Positions 50,349 to 60,952 of a DNA stretch of 64,000 nucleotides are shown here, in pieces (the stretch's first letter is position 1; every line of letters starts with the position of its first letter). Position numbers and translations under genes: made by a program. This stretch comes from Bacillus sp. (in: firmicutes) (GTDB lineage Bacteria > Bacillota > Bacilli > Bacillales > Cytobacillaceae), in NCBI GenBank assembly GCA_011524525.1, contig WTKE01000110.1, positions 26,746 through 90,745 of the forward strand, given 5' to 3'. The notes under the pieces are model-generated. The model made no database searches. It was not told where the DNA came from and worked only from the letters and a program-made list of their open reading frames with translations.

Positions 50349-51263
50349 TTGGAAAATCAAGAGCGATTTAAAAAAGCAGAATTTGTAGCAATCATAGGGA
50401 TTATCGGAAATTTAATTTTGGCAATCCTGAAATGGGTAATTGGTGTGTATGCAAACAGTCGTGCCTTAGTTGCTGACGCAGTTAATTCAGCATCTGATGT
50501 GGCTGGTTCTTTAGCCGTTTTTATTGGACTCCGGGCAGCTAAACAACCACCAGATGAAGATCATCCATATGGACATGGAAAGGCAGAATCTATTGCTGCC
50601 ATTATTGTAGCCGTTTTGTTGGTTTTAGTTGGATTCGAGATTGGAAAGTCTTCATTTCAAGCGTTTTTTCAACCGATTGAAGCTCCTAAACTAATTGCTC
50701 TTGTGGCAGTAATTGTATCTATCGTAATAAAAGAAACAATGTTTCGATATACTTTTTCGATGGGGAAAAAATTAAACAGTGATGCATTAATTGTAACTGC
50801 TTATGATCACCGTTCAGATGTGTATTCCTCCTTAGCCGCATTGGTGGGGATTGGGTGTGCGATTCTAGGAGAGAAACTTGGTGTTGGCTGGTTGGTGTAT
50901 GCAGACCCTGTTGCAGGGATATTCGTATCGATTCTTATCTCAAAATTAGCCTGGAAACTGGGGAGTGAATCCATTCACAATGCTCTTGATCATGTTTTAC
51001 ATGAAGAGGAGACAATCGAGCTTCGAAAGATTGTGGAAAGCATACCAGAGGTCAAAAAGATTGATGAACTACACGCAAGGGAACACGGTCACTATGTGAT
51101 TATCGATTTAAAAATATCTGTCGATCCATATATAACCGTCGAAGAGGGGCACCGAGTAGGGAAAAAGGTAAAGCAAAAGCTTATGGAAGAAAGACATGTT
51201 GAAAATGTGTTTGTACATATCAACCCTTACAATCCGGATAATAGTGACATTACTTATGATTAA
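50349..51263 (+). CDS. Cation diffusion facilitator, metal efflux transporter
   Basis: A 304-residue CDF protein with six membrane helices and a cytoplasmic C-terminal domain (about 215-295). The metal site residues are in ALVADAVNSASDVAGS (DxxxD near residue 42) and TAYDHRSDVYSS (HxxxD). The HPYGHGKAE signature is present. The DxxxD arrangement is compatible with manganese, iron or zinc; the ion cannot be told by eye. TTG 50349 follows GAAGGAGAG. In B. subtilis the manganese exporters MneP and MneS are of this type but lie elsewhere. Confidence 0.92.
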   Translation: MENQERFKKAEFVAIIGIIGNLILAILKWVIGVYANSRALVADAVNSASDVAGSLAVFIGLRAAKQPPDEDHPYGHGKAESIAAIIVAVLLVLVGFEIGKSSFQAFFQPIEAPKLIALVAVIVSIVIKETMFRYTFSMGKKLNSDALIVTAYDHRSDVYSSLAALVGIGCAILGEKLGVGWLVYADPVAGIFVSILISKLAWKLGSESIHNALDHVLHEEETIELRKIVESIPEVKKIDELHAREHGHYVIIDLKISVDPYITVEEGHRVGKKVKQKLMEERHVENVFVHINPYNPDNSDITYD

Positions 51264-51268
51264 AGGAA

Positions 51269-51297
51269 GAGTCTGCCTAAAGCAGGCTTTTTTATTT
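51269..51297 (+). terminator. Terminator after the CDF gene
   Basis: AGTCTGC and GCAGGCT (one G-U) form a seven-base stem with a five-base loop, followed by six T. Confidence 0.8.
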
Positions 51298-51319
51298 GCT
51301 ACCTCGGGAAACCATTCCA

Positions 51320-51348
51320 TTGAAACAGTAGACCGCCTAAAGTATAAT
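51320..51348 (+). promoter_or_regulatory. Sigma-A promoter of recJ-apt
   Basis: TTGAAA and a perfect TATAAT are 17 bases apart, 23 bases before the recJ start. Confidence 0.85.
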
Positions 51349-51370
51349 AGAAAAGCTAAGGGGTGAAGGA

Positions 51371-53725
51371 ATGTTAAAGCCAAAATCACGCTGGAGTGTT
51401 CAACAGCATAAAAGTGAAGACGATGTGAAAGAGCTTTGTAGCGAATTGAAGATATCTCCTCTTGTAGCTTCTTTGCTAGTACGAAGAGGATTAAATACAG
51501 CATCTCTAGCTAAAAAATTTTTGTATGAACATGAAGAACAATGTCATGATCCATATTTATTAACAGGGATGGACGTTGCGGTTAATAGAATTCATCAAGC
51601 AATTGAAAACCAAGAACCGATTTTGATTTTTGGTGATTACGATGCGGATGGTGTAACTAGTACGTCTGTCATGATGCTAACATTGAAGGAACTAGGTGCA
51701 ATTGTCGATTTTTATATTCCGAATCGTTTTACAGAAGGGTACGGTCCAAACGAACCCGCTTTTCGTCATGCTTACGAAAGTGGAGTGAAACTAATAATCA
51801 CTGTGGATACCGGAATTTCAGCTGTACATGAGGCGAGTGTCTTAAATAGTCTTGGTGTGGATTTGATTATTACTGATCATCATGAACCAGGCCCAATTCT
51901 ACCTGAAGCATTAGCAATTATTCATCCAAAGCTACCGGGAAGTACATACCCTTTTAAAGAGTTAGCTGGGGTAGGAGTGGCATTTAAGCTTTCGCAGGCC
52001 TTACTAGGAAAGCTTCCTGAGCATTTACTTGAGTTTGTAGCGATTGGAACAATTGCTGACCTTGTCCCATTGGTTGATGAAAATCGTTATCTAGTAAAAA
52101 GCGGGCTAAAAAAGATTAGAAGCAGTAGTAGATCAGGGATCAAGGCACTTTGTAAACAAGCTGGTATTGAACAACAAACCATAGATGAGGAAACGATTGG
52201 TTTTACGATAGGTCCTCGAATCAATGCAGTAGGTCGGCTAGACTCAGCGGATCCGGCTGTTCACTTACTTTTATCCGAAGACTTGGATGAAGCGGAAATG
52301 CTCGCGGAGGAAATTGATTCGTACAATAAGGAACGACAACGAATTGTATCGAGCATTGCAGATGAAGCGGTTCAACAAGTAAATGATTTCTATCCTATCG
52401 AAGAGAATTCCGTTATTGTTGTTGGACAAGAAGGCTGGAATGCCGGAGTAGTTGGAATTGTTGCATCTAGATTAGTTGAAGCATTTTACCGTCCTACGAT
52501 TGTTTTAAGCTTTGATCGAGAGAAAGGGATTGCTAAAGGCTCGGCTAGAAGCATCGAAGGATTTGATTTATTTAAGAATCTTTCCACATGCAGAGAGATT
52601 CTACCTCATTTTGGTGGACATCCTATGGCGGCAGGTATGACGCTAAAACTTGAGGACGTGGATGAATTAAGATCAAGATTAAATGAGCTTGCAGTAAATC
52701 AATTGTCTGAGGAAGATTTTATTCCAATCACGATAGTTGATTTAGAAATGTCGATTAAAGATGTACAACTAAATGCTTTAGAAGAGCTACAACTTCTTGC
52801 ACCATTTGGGACAAGCAATAAAAAACCAAAGATTTTGGTAAGAGATGCGAATATATCGCAAATTAAGAAAATCGGTGCCAATCAAAGTCATTTAAAACTA
52901 ACACTAGAACATGAAGGCGCCATCCTAGACGGAATCGGCTTTCATTTAGGTGAAAAGGTAGATCATATATCGCCACAATCGAAGCTCTCAGTCGTAGGTG
53001 AATTGTCTATAAATGAATGGAATAATATAAGGAAGCCCCAAATCTTTTTACATGACCTCGCCATAAATGAGTGGCAATTATTTGATTATCGAGGAATAAA
53101 GCAGGTTGGTAAGCTGAAGGAAATGGTTCCTACTAGCAAGTGGGTAAGCTTTAATAATCAGGTTTCAGAAAATATAAAACAGGCTCTTTCGGATCGGTTG
53201 CATCTTATTGAAACAGTTGAGCAAGCTAGAAATATGGATATTGATAATCAGTATATCGTTTTATATAATCTGCCAACATCGAAGCAATTGTTGACAGCAT
53301 TACTGAATGGAAAGAAACCTGCTAGAATATATGCCCATTTTTACAAAGAGGCAAGTGACTTTTTTAGTACGATTCCAACACGGGAACATTTCAAATGGTA
53401 TTATGCGTTTTTATCAAAAAAGGCACCTTTTGATTTAAAAAAATACGGTGATGAGTTAGCTAAATACCGTGGCTGGTCAAGAGAAACAATTGATTTTATG
53501 TCACAGGTGTTTTTTGAACTAGATTTTGTTAAAATAAACAATGGATTTATTACACTTAACACTAGCAGTCATAAACGAGATCTAACGAGCTCTAAAACAT
53601 ATCAGAAAAAACAAGAAGATTTAGCGCTTGAACAAGAATTATTATATTCCTCCTATCAGGTACTTCACTCCTGGTTGGATGAATGTATTCGAGGCTCGGT
53701 GGAAATTGAGGAGGAAGTAAAGTAA
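51371..53725 (+). CDS. recJ: Single-stranded-DNA exonuclease RecJ
   Basis: The 784-residue 5'-3' exonuclease works in recombination and repair. DHH-family motifs are intact: DYDAD at 89-93 ([12 protein letters not shown]), DHH at 169-171 (TDHHEPGP), and the DHHA1 motif [12 protein letters not shown]-terminal Firmicute-type domain follows (about 560-784). ATG 51371 follows AAGGGGTGAAGG. Its TAA overlaps the apt ATG by one base. Confidence 0.97.
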   Translation: MLKPKSRWSVQQHKSEDDVKELCSELKISPLVASLLVRRGLNTASLAKKFLYEHEEQCHDPYLLTGMDVAVNRIHQAIENQEPILIFGDYDADGVTSTSVMMLTLKELGAIVDFYIPNRFTEGYGPNEPAFRHAYESGVKLIITVDTGISAVHEASVLNSLGVDLIITDHHEPGPILPEALAIIHPKLPGSTYPFKELAGVGVAFKLSQALLGKLPEHLLEFVAIGTIADLVPLVDENRYLVKSGLKKIRSSSRSGIKALCKQAGIEQQTIDEETIGFTIGPRINAVGRLDSADPAVHLLLSEDLDEAEMLAEEIDSYNKERQRIVSSIADEAVQQVNDFYPIEENSVIVVGQEGWNAGVVGIVASRLVEAFYRPTIVLSFDREKGIAKGSARSIEGFDLFKNLSTCREILPHFGGHPMAAGMTLKLEDVDELRSRLNELAVNQLSEEDFIPITIVDLEMSIKDVQLNALEELQLLAPFGTSNKKPKILVRDANISQIKKIGANQSHLKLTLEHEGAILDGIGFHLGEKVDHISPQSKLSVVGELSINEWNNIRKPQIFLHDLAINEWQLFDYRGIKQVGKLKEMVPTSKWVSFNNQVSENIKQALSDRLHLIETVEQARNMDIDNQYIVLYNLPTSKQLLTALLNGKKPARIYAHFYKEASDFFSTIPTREHFKWYYAFLSKKAPFDLKKYGDELAKYRGWSRETIDFMSQVFFELDFVKINNGFITLNTSSHKRDLTSSKTYQKKQEDLALEQELLYSSYQVLHSWLDECIRGSVEIEEEVK

Positions 53726-54237
53726 TGGATTTAAAGAAGTATGTAACGATTGTAGAAGATTGGCCAAAGCCAGGGATTAGGTTTAAAGATATTACAACAT
53801 TGATGGATAACGGTGATGCATATCGTTACGCTACCGATCGAATTGTAGATTATGCAAAAGAAAGAAATATTGATATTGTTGTAGGTCCAGAAGCACGTGG
53901 TTTTATTATCGGATGCCCAGTGGCATATTCTTTAGGGGTAGGATTTGCTCCAGTTAGAAAAGAAGGAAAACTACCAAGAGAAACAGTAAAAGTAAACTAC
54001 GGTCTTGAGTATGGTAGTGATGTGTTAACGATCCATAAGGATGCCATTAAACCAGGACAACGTGTATTGATCACGGATGATTTGCTGGCAACAGGTGGTA
54101 CGATTGATGCAACGATTAAACTTGTTGAGCAATTAGGTGGAGTTGTTGCAGGAATTGCCTTCTTAATTGAGTTAACATATTTAGATGGAAGAAACAAATT
54201 AGATGGATATGATATTCTAACTTTAATGGAATACTAA
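53725..54237 (+). CDS. apt: Adenine phosphoribosyltransferase
   Basis: A 170-residue purine salvage enzyme that makes AMP from adenine and PRPP. The PRPP site is [16 protein letters not shown], and [21 protein letters not shown] binds the base. It starts within the recJ stop, so both are co-translated, as in B. subtilis. GAGGAGG precedes the ATG. A terminator follows. Confidence 0.98.
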   Translation: MDLKKYVTIVEDWPKPGIRFKDITTLMDNGDAYRYATDRIVDYAKERNIDIVVGPEARGFIIGCPVAYSLGVGFAPVRKEGKLPRETVKVNYGLEYGSDVLTIHKDAIKPGQRVLITDDLLATGGTIDATIKLVEQLGGVVAGIAFLIELTYLDGRNKLDGYDILTLMEY

Positions 54238-54244
54238 AATAGAC

Positions 54245-54275
54245 AAAAAAGCGCAGCAATGGTTGCGCTTTTTTT
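54245..54275 (+). terminator. Terminator after apt
   Basis: AAGCGCA and TGCGCTT form a stem with an eight-base loop and a seven-T tail. Confidence 0.88.
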
Positions 54276-54347
54276 CATATATTTTGATCGGAAATGACAC
54301 GATTCGACATTAATTTTAATTTTCCCAGAAAAATAACAGGCTATCCC

Positions 54348-54376
54348 TTTACATATCGAGTTTTTTTTTCGATAAT
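54348..54376 (+). promoter_or_regulatory. Candidate sigma-A promoter of relA
   Basis: TTTACA and GATAAT are 17 bases apart, 80 bases before relA. The spacer contains a run of nine T. Confidence 0.55.
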
Positions 54377-54456
54377 AGTAACAATATTAGTTTTATTTTT
54401 AATAAAAAAATAATCCTCACATTTCTGGGGTAACATAGAAAGTTAAAGGTGATTAT

Positions 54457-56652
54457 ATGGCGTATGATCAAGTGTTGACCGCCGAACAAGTCATCGATCG
54501 AACGAAGAAATATTTAAATGATGAAAATGCTGCATATGTGCAAAAGGCATATGAATTCGCAAAGCATGCCCATCGTGAACAATATCGTAAATCCGGTGAA
54601 CCGTACATTATTCATCCCATCCAAGTGGCAGGAATATTGGCTGATTTGGAAATGGACCCAGCTACGGTTGCTTCGGGCTTTCTTCATGACGTCGTTGAAG
54701 ATACAGATGTAACGATTGAAGATCTAGCAAAAGAATTTGGTGAAGAAGTGGCCATGCTTGTCGACGGTGTTACAAAACTCGGGAAGATTAAGTATAAATC
54801 TCATGAAGAACAGCAGGCAGAAAATCATCGGAAAATGTTTGTAGCAATGGCTCAAGACATTCGGGTTATCTTAATTAAATTAGCTGACCGGCTCCATAAT
54901 ATGCGTACCTTAAAGCATTTGCCAGTGGAAAAGCAAAGACGTATATCCAATGAAACGTTAGAAATTTTCGCCCCATTAGCACATCGACTGGGGATTTCAA
55001 AAATTAAATGGGAACTCGAGGATACTGCACTGCGTTACTTAAATCCTCAGCAGTATTACCGCATTGTCAATTTAATGAAGAAAAAGCGTGCAGAACGTGA
55101 GCAATACTTAGACGATGTTATTAAGGAAATGCGAGTTAGCTTGGATGAAGTGTTAATTAAAGCAGAAATCTCAGGACGCCCGAAACATATTTATAGCATT
55201 TATCGAAAAATGGCCATTCAAAACAAGCAGTTTAACGAAATATATGATTTGCTAGCCATCAGAATCGTCGTAAATTCGATAAAAGATTGTTATGCGGTGT
55301 TAGGAATCATTCATACTTGCTGGAAGCCAATGCCTGGACGATTCAAAGATTATATTGCCATGCCGAAACCAAATATGTATCAATCCCTTCATACGACTGT
55401 TATTGGACCGAAAGGTGACCCATTAGAAGTTCAGATTCGTACATTTGATATGCATGAAATTGCTGAATTTGGAATTGCTGCCCACTGGGCGTATAAAGAA
55501 GGGAAATCAGCGAACGAAGGCTCCTCACTTGAAGAAAAATTAACATGGTTTAGAGAGATATTAGAATTCCAAGACGATACAGCAAATGCTGAAGAGTTTA
55601 TGGAATCCTTAAAAATTGATTTATTTTCCGATATGGTGTTTGTGTTTACACCAAAAGGTGATGTATTTGAGCTTCCGTCTGGTTCTGTACCAATTGATTT
55701 TGCTTATCGTGTCCACTCGGAAATCGGTAATAAAACAATAGGAGCGAAGGTAAACGGTAAGATGGTGACTCTTGACTACAAGTTAAAAACAGGGGATATT
55801 ATCGAGATTTTAACTTCAAAACATTCTTATGGCCCTAGTCAAGACTGGTTAAAGTTAGCTCAAACGTCACAAGCCAAAAATAAAATACGTCAATTCTTTA
55901 AGAAACAACGTAAGGATGAAAACGTTGAAAAGGGTCGCGAACAGGTTGAGAAAGAAATCAGAAGCATGGATTTTGATGTGAAGGAAATCTTAACGCCTGA
56001 AAATGTGAAAAGAGTAAGTGAGAAGTTTAACTTTTTCCATGAAGATGACTTGTATGCGGCCGTTGGTTATAACGGGATCACAGCTCTTCAAGTAGCCAAT
56101 CGCTTGACTGAGAAATGGAGAAAGAAACGAGATCTAGAACAAGTAAGCACGATTTCAAATGCAGTGTCAGAATTAAAGTCATTCCCTTCGACGAAAAAGA
56201 GAGAATCAGGTGTAAGGGTGACGGGGATAGATAATCTTCTCATCCGGCTTTCTAGATGTTGCAGTCCTGTTCCAGGAGACGAGATTGTTGGCTTCATAAC
56301 GAAAGGGCGAGGTGTCTCTGTCCACCGTGCGGACTGTTCAAACATTGATACTGAGGATGCAAAGGCTAGACTAATTCCAGTTGAATGGGAAACAGGCTTA
56401 AATAATAAAAAGGAATATAACGTCGACATTGAAATCAGTGGGTACGATCGTCGCGGATTATTAAATGAAGTCCTACAGGCTGTGAATGAAACAAAAACGA
56501 ACATATCAGCGGTTGCCGGAAAGTCAGACCGAAACAAGGTGGCAACCATCAATATGTCTATCGCTATAAATAATGTAAATCATTTACAAAAGGTCGTGGA
56601 ACGCATTAAGCAAATTCCTGATATATATTCTGTTCGCAGAGTAATGAATTAG
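54457..56652 (+). CDS. relA: RelA/SpoT-type (p)ppGpp synthetase and hydrolase
   Basis: The 731-residue bifunctional Rel makes and degrades (p)ppGpp in the stringent response. The HD hydrolase domain includes His77-Asp78 ([11 protein letters not shown]). The synthetase domain has [24 protein letters not shown] (about 390-450), the zinc-finger/helical region with [14 protein letters not shown] and a C-terminal ACT domain follow. Both active sites look complete. The ATG follows AAAGGTGATT. It is followed by dtd after 21 bases, as in B. subtilis. Confidence 0.97.
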   Translation: MAYDQVLTAEQVIDRTKKYLNDENAAYVQKAYEFAKHAHREQYRKSGEPYIIHPIQVAGILADLEMDPATVASGFLHDVVEDTDVTIEDLAKEFGEEVAMLVDGVTKLGKIKYKSHEEQQAENHRKMFVAMAQDIRVILIKLADRLHNMRTLKHLPVEKQRRISNETLEIFAPLAHRLGISKIKWELEDTALRYLNPQQYYRIVNLMKKKRAEREQYLDDVIKEMRVSLDEVLIKAEISGRPKHIYSIYRKMAIQNKQFNEIYDLLAIRIVVNSIKDCYAVLGIIHTCWKPMPGRFKDYIAMPKPNMYQSLHTTVIGPKGDPLEVQIRTFDMHEIAEFGIAAHWAYKEGKSANEGSSLEEKLTWFREILEFQDDTANAEEFMESLKIDLFSDMVFVFTPKGDVFELPSGSVPIDFAYRVHSEIGNKTIGAKVNGKMVTLDYKLKTGDIIEILTSKHSYGPSQDWLKLAQTSQAKNKIRQFFKKQRKDENVEKGREQVEKEIRSMDFDVKEILTPENVKRVSEKFNFFHEDDLYAAVGYNGITALQVANRLTEKWRKKRDLEQVSTISNAVSELKSFPSTKKRESGVRVTGIDNLLIRLSRCCSPVPGDEIVGFITKGRGVSVHRADCSNIDTEDAKARLIPVEWETGLNNKKEYNVDIEISGYDRRGLLNEVLQAVNETKTNISAVAGKSDRNKVATINMSIAINNVNHLQKVVERIKQIPDIYSVRRVMN

Positions 56653-56673
56653 AAAGTTAAGGAGTTTACTCTT

Positions 56674-57114
56674 ATGAGAGTGGTTGTTCAAAGAAGCAAA
56701 GAAGCTAGCGTGACAGTAAATGGTCAAACGATAGGGGAAATTACAAAAGGTTTCGTTCTTCTTGTTGGTATTACTCACAATGACACAACGGAGGATGCAA
56801 AGTACGTTGCAGAGAAAATCGTTAATCTCCGTGTGTTTGAGGATCAGGAAGGGAAAATGAATTTATCCTTATCTCAAGTAGAAGGAGAAATTTTGTCCAT
56901 TTCTCAATTCACCTTATACGGTGATTGCCGAAAAGGCAGAAGACCTAACTTCATGGAGGCTGCCCATCCAGATCATGCGAGTGTGATATACGATCAATTT
57001 AATCAATTGTTACGGGATCAAGGAGTAAAAGTTGAAACCGGTCAATTTGGAGCTATGATGGACGTAGCTCTTATCAACGATGGACCGGTAACATTGATTA
57101 TTGAGAGCAAGTAA
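56674..57114 (+). CDS. dtd: D-aminoacyl-tRNA deacylase
   Basis: The 146-residue enzyme removes D-amino acids from tRNAs. It begins [18 protein letters not shown] and has the [15 protein letters not shown] motif and the Gly-Pro motif [12 protein letters not shown] at the end, both part of the active site. TAAGGAG precedes the ATG. It is the last gene of the relA transcript. Confidence 0.96.
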   Translation: MRVVVQRSKEASVTVNGQTIGEITKGFVLLVGITHNDTTEDAKYVAEKIVNLRVFEDQEGKMNLSLSQVEGEILSISQFTLYGDCRKGRRPNFMEAAHPDHASVIYDQFNQLLRDQGVKVETGQFGAMMDVALINDGPVTLIIESK

Positions 57115-57141
57115 AAAGCGAGTTCATTGAACTCGCTTTTT
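57113..57141. terminator. Bidirectional terminator between dtd and the amidase gene
   Basis: A 13-base stem (AAAAAGCGAGTTC with GAACTCGCTTTTT, loop ATT) has A and T runs on its arms, so it can end both convergent transcripts. Confidence 0.9.
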
Positions 57142-57147
57142 ACTTAT

Positions 57148-58893
57148 TTATTTAAAGTATTTTGCCAACCCTTGATAAATTCCGGTGGCTGCATTGGCTT
57201 GATAGCTCGCAGAATTGACTAATGTTTCTTCAGCTGAATTACTTAGATAGCCTAATTCTAGAAGTACGGATGCCCGTTTATTTTCTCTTAACACATGATA
57301 GTCACCATAGCGAACACCACGATCTTTTAGCTTTGTAAAACTAGCAACCTCTTTGCCTACAGTAGTAGCTAAATTTTTCTGATAATTATGGTAGTAATAT
57401 GAAGTCATTCCTCGAACAGAGGAGTCAAGGATGCTATCAAAATGGATGGAAATGAACGCATCAGCCGCATGTGTATGTGACATGCCAACACGAGAACTTA
57501 ACGATAAATATGAGTCTGTATTTCGAGTCATAATTACGTTTGCTCCTGCAGATTTTAGTTTATCGTACAATAGTTGAGCAGTTTTCAATGTCAAGTTTTT
57601 TTCATAGCTGCCCTTAATACCTGTAGCACCTGTATCTCGGCCACCATGACCAGGGTCAATAACAATAACTTTATTTTTTAAGTATTGTTCTGCACCAGGT
57701 CTCTCAATTTGCTGAGAGGCTCCACTTACTGTTACAAGCCATCCCGCTACGAATCCCTTTGATCCATTTTTTAACTGAACTTCGTACCAGTCATTTTGCA
57801 CAGAAAGAACGGTAAACGTTTCACCGGCATTTGCTCTACTAATGACTGAACTGTTTGTTGTGGCCGACTTTCTAATGTTTGTTCCGTTATAAAGGATGGT
57901 TGCGGTACTATTTTCTTCAACATCGACTTTAGTAGTTGTTGAAGACTGTTCTTTGGAAAGATACCAACTAGCAACCCAACCTAGTTGACCGGTTTTTAAC
58001 TTAATTTTTGCCCAATTATTTTCTTCGGCTAGAATTTCAAAAGCTTGTCCTTTTGAAACGGTTCCTACGATTTTGCCACTTAAGGAACCAGTGCTTCGAA
58101 CATTTAGAGTAGTTGCCGTAATCGTTCCAATCATCCCACTAGTAGAATTCGGAGTTGATTGATTGGGAACGGAAGGTTGAGAAGAAGTAGAGCTCATTTC
58201 TACAAACTCTTTACTAATCCAAGCAGCTTGTCCGTTATATTGAATTTTTATCCAATTTCCTTCCACACTTAGGATTGAAACCGTGCTACCCTTTTGAAGT
58301 TTTCCAAGGATATTCCCTGATGTGGAGGCGGTAGAACGAACATTTAGATTGTTGGCAGTTACCTTTCCAGTCTGTTGACTACTTGAGCTTCCTGTATCAG
58401 ATTTGATATTCTCGATAAATTCCGCTGCAACCCATCCTGTTACACTAGAGGTTTTAATTTGATGCCAGTTTGATTCTGTTTTGACAATTGTGACTGTTGC
58501 CCCTTGAGATAAAGTGGATACTACCTTATAAGATGTGCTAGGACCTGACCGAACACGGAGTTGATTTGCTGTTACGATTCCACTCTTTGAAGACGAAACT
58601 TCATTTGATGATTGTTTTTTAACAAGCCAAGCGGCTACCCATCCCTTTTTTCCAGAGGAATTTAAGGATACTTGAATCCAATCTGATTTTTCCTCTATCA
58701 CAGAAAAACGATCCCCACGTTTTACAACCTCAATGACCTGATAACTAAGTCCAGGTCCTTCCCTGACATTTAACGTGTCGGTTGTAATCTCAACGGTTGA
58801 CCCTTCAGCAATTGCTGAGTCAGGTTTGAAGGGGAATAGACTACATAAAAGAAAAAACGCCAGAAAAAACAATATGTATTTATTTTTGTACAA
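57148..58893 (-). CDS. yrvJ: N-acetylmuramoyl-L-alanine amidase with five SH3b domains
   Basis: A 581-residue secreted cell-wall hydrolase. A signal peptide covers about residues 1-30 (IAEG cleavage region). Five bacterial SH3 domains follow (about 35-95, 105-167, 178-237, 258-315, 330-387), each with the LNVRSGPS-type start. The catalytic Amidase_3 domain is at about 405-581: VIDPGHGGRDTGATG gives the first zinc His, then SIHFDS and LLELGYLSN with the catalytic Glu. TTG 58893 follows GGGAGGGAG on this strand. B. subtilis YrvJ sits in the same place. Confidence 0.93.
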   Translation of the reverse strand: MYKNKYILFFLAFFLLCSLFPFKPDSAIAEGSTVEITTDTLNVREGPGLSYQVIEVVKRGDRFSVIEEKSDWIQVSLNSSGKKGWVAAWLVKKQSSNEVSSSKSGIVTANQLRVRSGPSTSYKVVSTLSQGATVTIVKTESNWHQIKTSSVTGWVAAEFIENIKSDTGSSSSQQTGKVTANNLNVRSTASTSGNILGKLQKGSTVSILSVEGNWIKIQYNGQAAWISKEFVEMSSTSSQPSVPNQSTPNSTSGMIGTITATTLNVRSTGSLSGKIVGTVSKGQAFEILAEENNWAKIKLKTGQLGWVASWYLSKEQSSTTTKVDVEENSTATILYNGTNIRKSATTNSSVISRANAGETFTVLSVQNDWYEVQLKNGSKGFVAGWLVTVSGASQQIERPGAEQYLKNKVIVIDPGHGGRDTGATGIKGSYEKNLTLKTAQLLYDKLKSAGANVIMTRNTDSYLSLSSRVGMSHTHAADAFISIHFDSILDSSVRGMTSYYYHNYQKNLATTVGKEVASFTKLKDRGVRYGDYHVLRENKRASVLLELGYLSNSAEETLVNSASYQANAATGIYQGLAKYFK

Positions 58894-59102
58894 GTGTGAA
58901 TCTCCCTCCCTGATAAATGGTAAGTAAGGGTATTGATGTATAAGGTTTAAGTACCAACCTCTATAATAAAGGAAGAATTTACATATGTTAATACGATGCG
59001 AGTAAATTTTCCTTATAAATTAATGAACAATATTAATTAGTTGAAACTTTTTCTAAAAAAAGGGACAAACTAAAGGGGATACAATAGACGGGGTGATAAA
59101 AT

Positions 59103-59279
59103 ATGAGATATAGTGATAAGGCGCTTTCTACACATGATGGAGATAACCAGATTTTTGGAGTGGATTTTCATGATTTTATCCAAAAAGAAAAGAACTCTAA
59201 TATGGTAGAGTTAGCAAGTGAGTTTGGTTTATCGATTCGAGATGTGAAAAAGCTTAAAAAAAGATTAGAGAGATCGTAA
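59103..59279 (+). CDS. Small 58-residue helix-turn-helix-like protein (YrzK-like)
   Basis: This short gene encodes MRYSDKALSTHDGDNQIFGV and ends with VELASEFGLSIRDVKKLKKR plus LERS. The C-terminal part resembles a sigma-like or HTH segment. GGGGTGAT lies six to seven bases before the ATG. Codon use looks like the neighbours and the frame is clean. It lies just before the hisS promoter; B. subtilis has a small gene of this kind here (I believe yrzK). Function unknown. Confidence 0.75.
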   Translation: MRYSDKALSTHDGDNQIFGVDFHDFIQKEKNSNMVELASEFGLSIRDVKKLKKRLERS

Positions 59280-59294
59280 GTTTTGTAATATATC

Positions 59295-59324
59295 TTGACA
59301 TTTTGAATACTCGGAAGGTAATAT
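59295..59324 (+). promoter_or_regulatory. Sigma-A promoter of hisS-aspS
   Basis: TTGACA and TAATAT are 18 bases apart, just before the T-box leader. Confidence 0.75.
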
Positions 59325-59340
59325 ATAAACTAATATTAAA

Positions 59341-59618
59341 AGACGAATAACCGTTTGATGGAGCAAAGTAGTTAAACTCCCACGTGAAAAGAGAGGAAAT
59401 GTCGACAGGCTGAAAACATTTCTGCATTGTGGCTTAATGAAAGAACACTCCGTAGGCTTCGCTTCGAACGATCGTATGATTTAGTAGGAGAAGAACGTTG
59501 ACAGGCGTTAACTGTAAAAGTGGAAGTGGCTTTTCTAGAGCTGCTTCAATTAGGGTGGCACCACGGGATATTAACTCTCGTCCCTTGTATGTAATAGTAC
59601 AAGGGACGGGAGTTTTTT
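59341..59618 (+). promoter_or_regulatory. T-box leader of hisS-aspS (tRNA-His responsive)
   Basis: The T-box AGGGTGGCACCACGGG is at 59552-59567. Stem I carries the AGAGAGGAAAT distal element and a likely specifier CAC (His) at 59446-59448 in the context GAACACTCC. A strong terminator lies at 59575-59618 (CTCTCGTCCCTTGTA arm with its complement and six T). Uncharged tRNA-His should permit read-through into hisS and aspS. Confidence 0.92.
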
Positions 59619-59667
59619 GCATTCATACGATTATATTTACATAAAAACATAGCTAGGAGGGTTCCAA

Positions 59668-60948
59668 ATGGCGTTAAAGCTACCAAGAGGAACACAAGAC
59701 ATTCTCCCTGGAGAAGTTGAAAAATGGCAATATATTGAAAGTGTTGCTAGAAATTTATGCGAGAAATTTCAATATCAAGAGATTCGTACACCGATCTTTG
59801 AACATACAGAAGTTTTTACGAAGGGTGTAGGCGATACAACGGATATTGTTCAAAAGGAGATGTATACGTTTGAGGACCGTGGAGGAAGAAGTTTAACTCT
59901 TCGTCCAGAGGGAACAGCAGCTGCGGTTCGATCTTTTGTCGAACATAAAATGTTTGGATACGCTAACCAACCAGTGAAGCTTTTTTACATGGGGCCGATG
60001 TTCCGATATGAAAGACCACAGGCGGGGAGGTACCGTCAATTTGTTCAGTTTGGTGTGGAAGCATTAGGAAGTGCAGATCCCGCTATTGATGCTGAGGTTA
60101 TTGCTCTTGCTATGAGTATTTATCAAGCTTTAGGCCTGAAAAAGCTAAAATTAATTATCAATAGCCTTGGTGATAAGGAAAGTAGAAACGCTCACAGAGA
60201 TGCTTTAATCAATCATTTTGCACCAAGAATTGATGAGTTTTGTGGCGATTGTCAATCGAGGTTAGAAAAAAACCCTCTTCGAATCCTTGATTGTAAGAAG
60301 GACCGTGATCATGAGCTTATGGCTACAGCACCATCCATCCTACAATACTTAAATGATGATTCTAAAAAATACTTTGATAAAGTCCAACAATATTTAACAG
60401 ATCTAGGAATTGATTTTGAAGTCGATCCAAATCTTGTAAGGGGCTTAGACTACTACAATCAAACGGCTTTTGAAATTATGAGTGATGCTGAAGGGTTTGG
60501 TGCCATTACGACTCTTTGTGGCGGGGGACGTTACAATGGGCTTGTAGAAGAAAGTGGTGGACCTGAAACTCCTGGTATTGGATTTGCCCTTAGTATTGAA
60601 CGCTGTTTGGCAGCCCTTCAGGCAGAAGGAATTGAACTTCCGGTGACACAGGGAATTGATTGTTATGTCGCTTCATTAGGAGAGGCAGCCAAGGACTATA
60701 CTGTAAAGCTTTTGCATGAACTCCGTAAAGCAGGTTATTCAGCAGAACGAGATTATCTTGATCGAAAAATCAAAGCTCAGTTGAAGTCAGCGGATCGCTT
60801 ACATGCCAAGTATGTAGCCGTTCTCGGAGATGATGAACTTCAAGCAAATAAAATCAGCGTGAAGGACATGGAAAGTGGAAATCAAATAGAAGTACCGTTA
60901 GATACATTTATCGAAGAATTTTCAGCAATTTATAATAAAGGGAGATAG
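59668..60948 (+). CDS. hisS: Histidyl-tRNA synthetase
   Basis: A 426-residue class II synthetase. It begins [18 protein letters not shown]; motif 2 is [14 protein letters not shown], the histidine-binding signature is [14 protein letters not shown], and motif 3 is [12 protein letters not shown]. The C-terminal anticodon domain is complete. TAGGAGGG precedes the ATG. It is followed by aspS after four bases. Confidence 0.98.
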   Translation: MALKLPRGTQDILPGEVEKWQYIESVARNLCEKFQYQEIRTPIFEHTEVFTKGVGDTTDIVQKEMYTFEDRGGRSLTLRPEGTAAAVRSFVEHKMFGYANQPVKLFYMGPMFRYERPQAGRYRQFVQFGVEALGSADPAIDAEVIALAMSIYQALGLKKLKLIINSLGDKESRNAHRDALINHFAPRIDEFCGDCQSRLEKNPLRILDCKKDRDHELMATAPSILQYLNDDSKKYFDKVQQYLTDLGIDFEVDPNLVRGLDYYNQTAFEIMSDAEGFGAITTLCGGGRYNGLVEESGGPETPGIGFALSIERCLAALQAEGIELPVTQGIDCYVASLGEAAKDYTVKLLHELRKAGYSAERDYLDRKIKAQLKSADRLHAKYVAVLGDDELQANKISVKDMESGNQIEVPLDTFIEEFSAIYNKGR

Positions 60949-60952
60949 GAAT

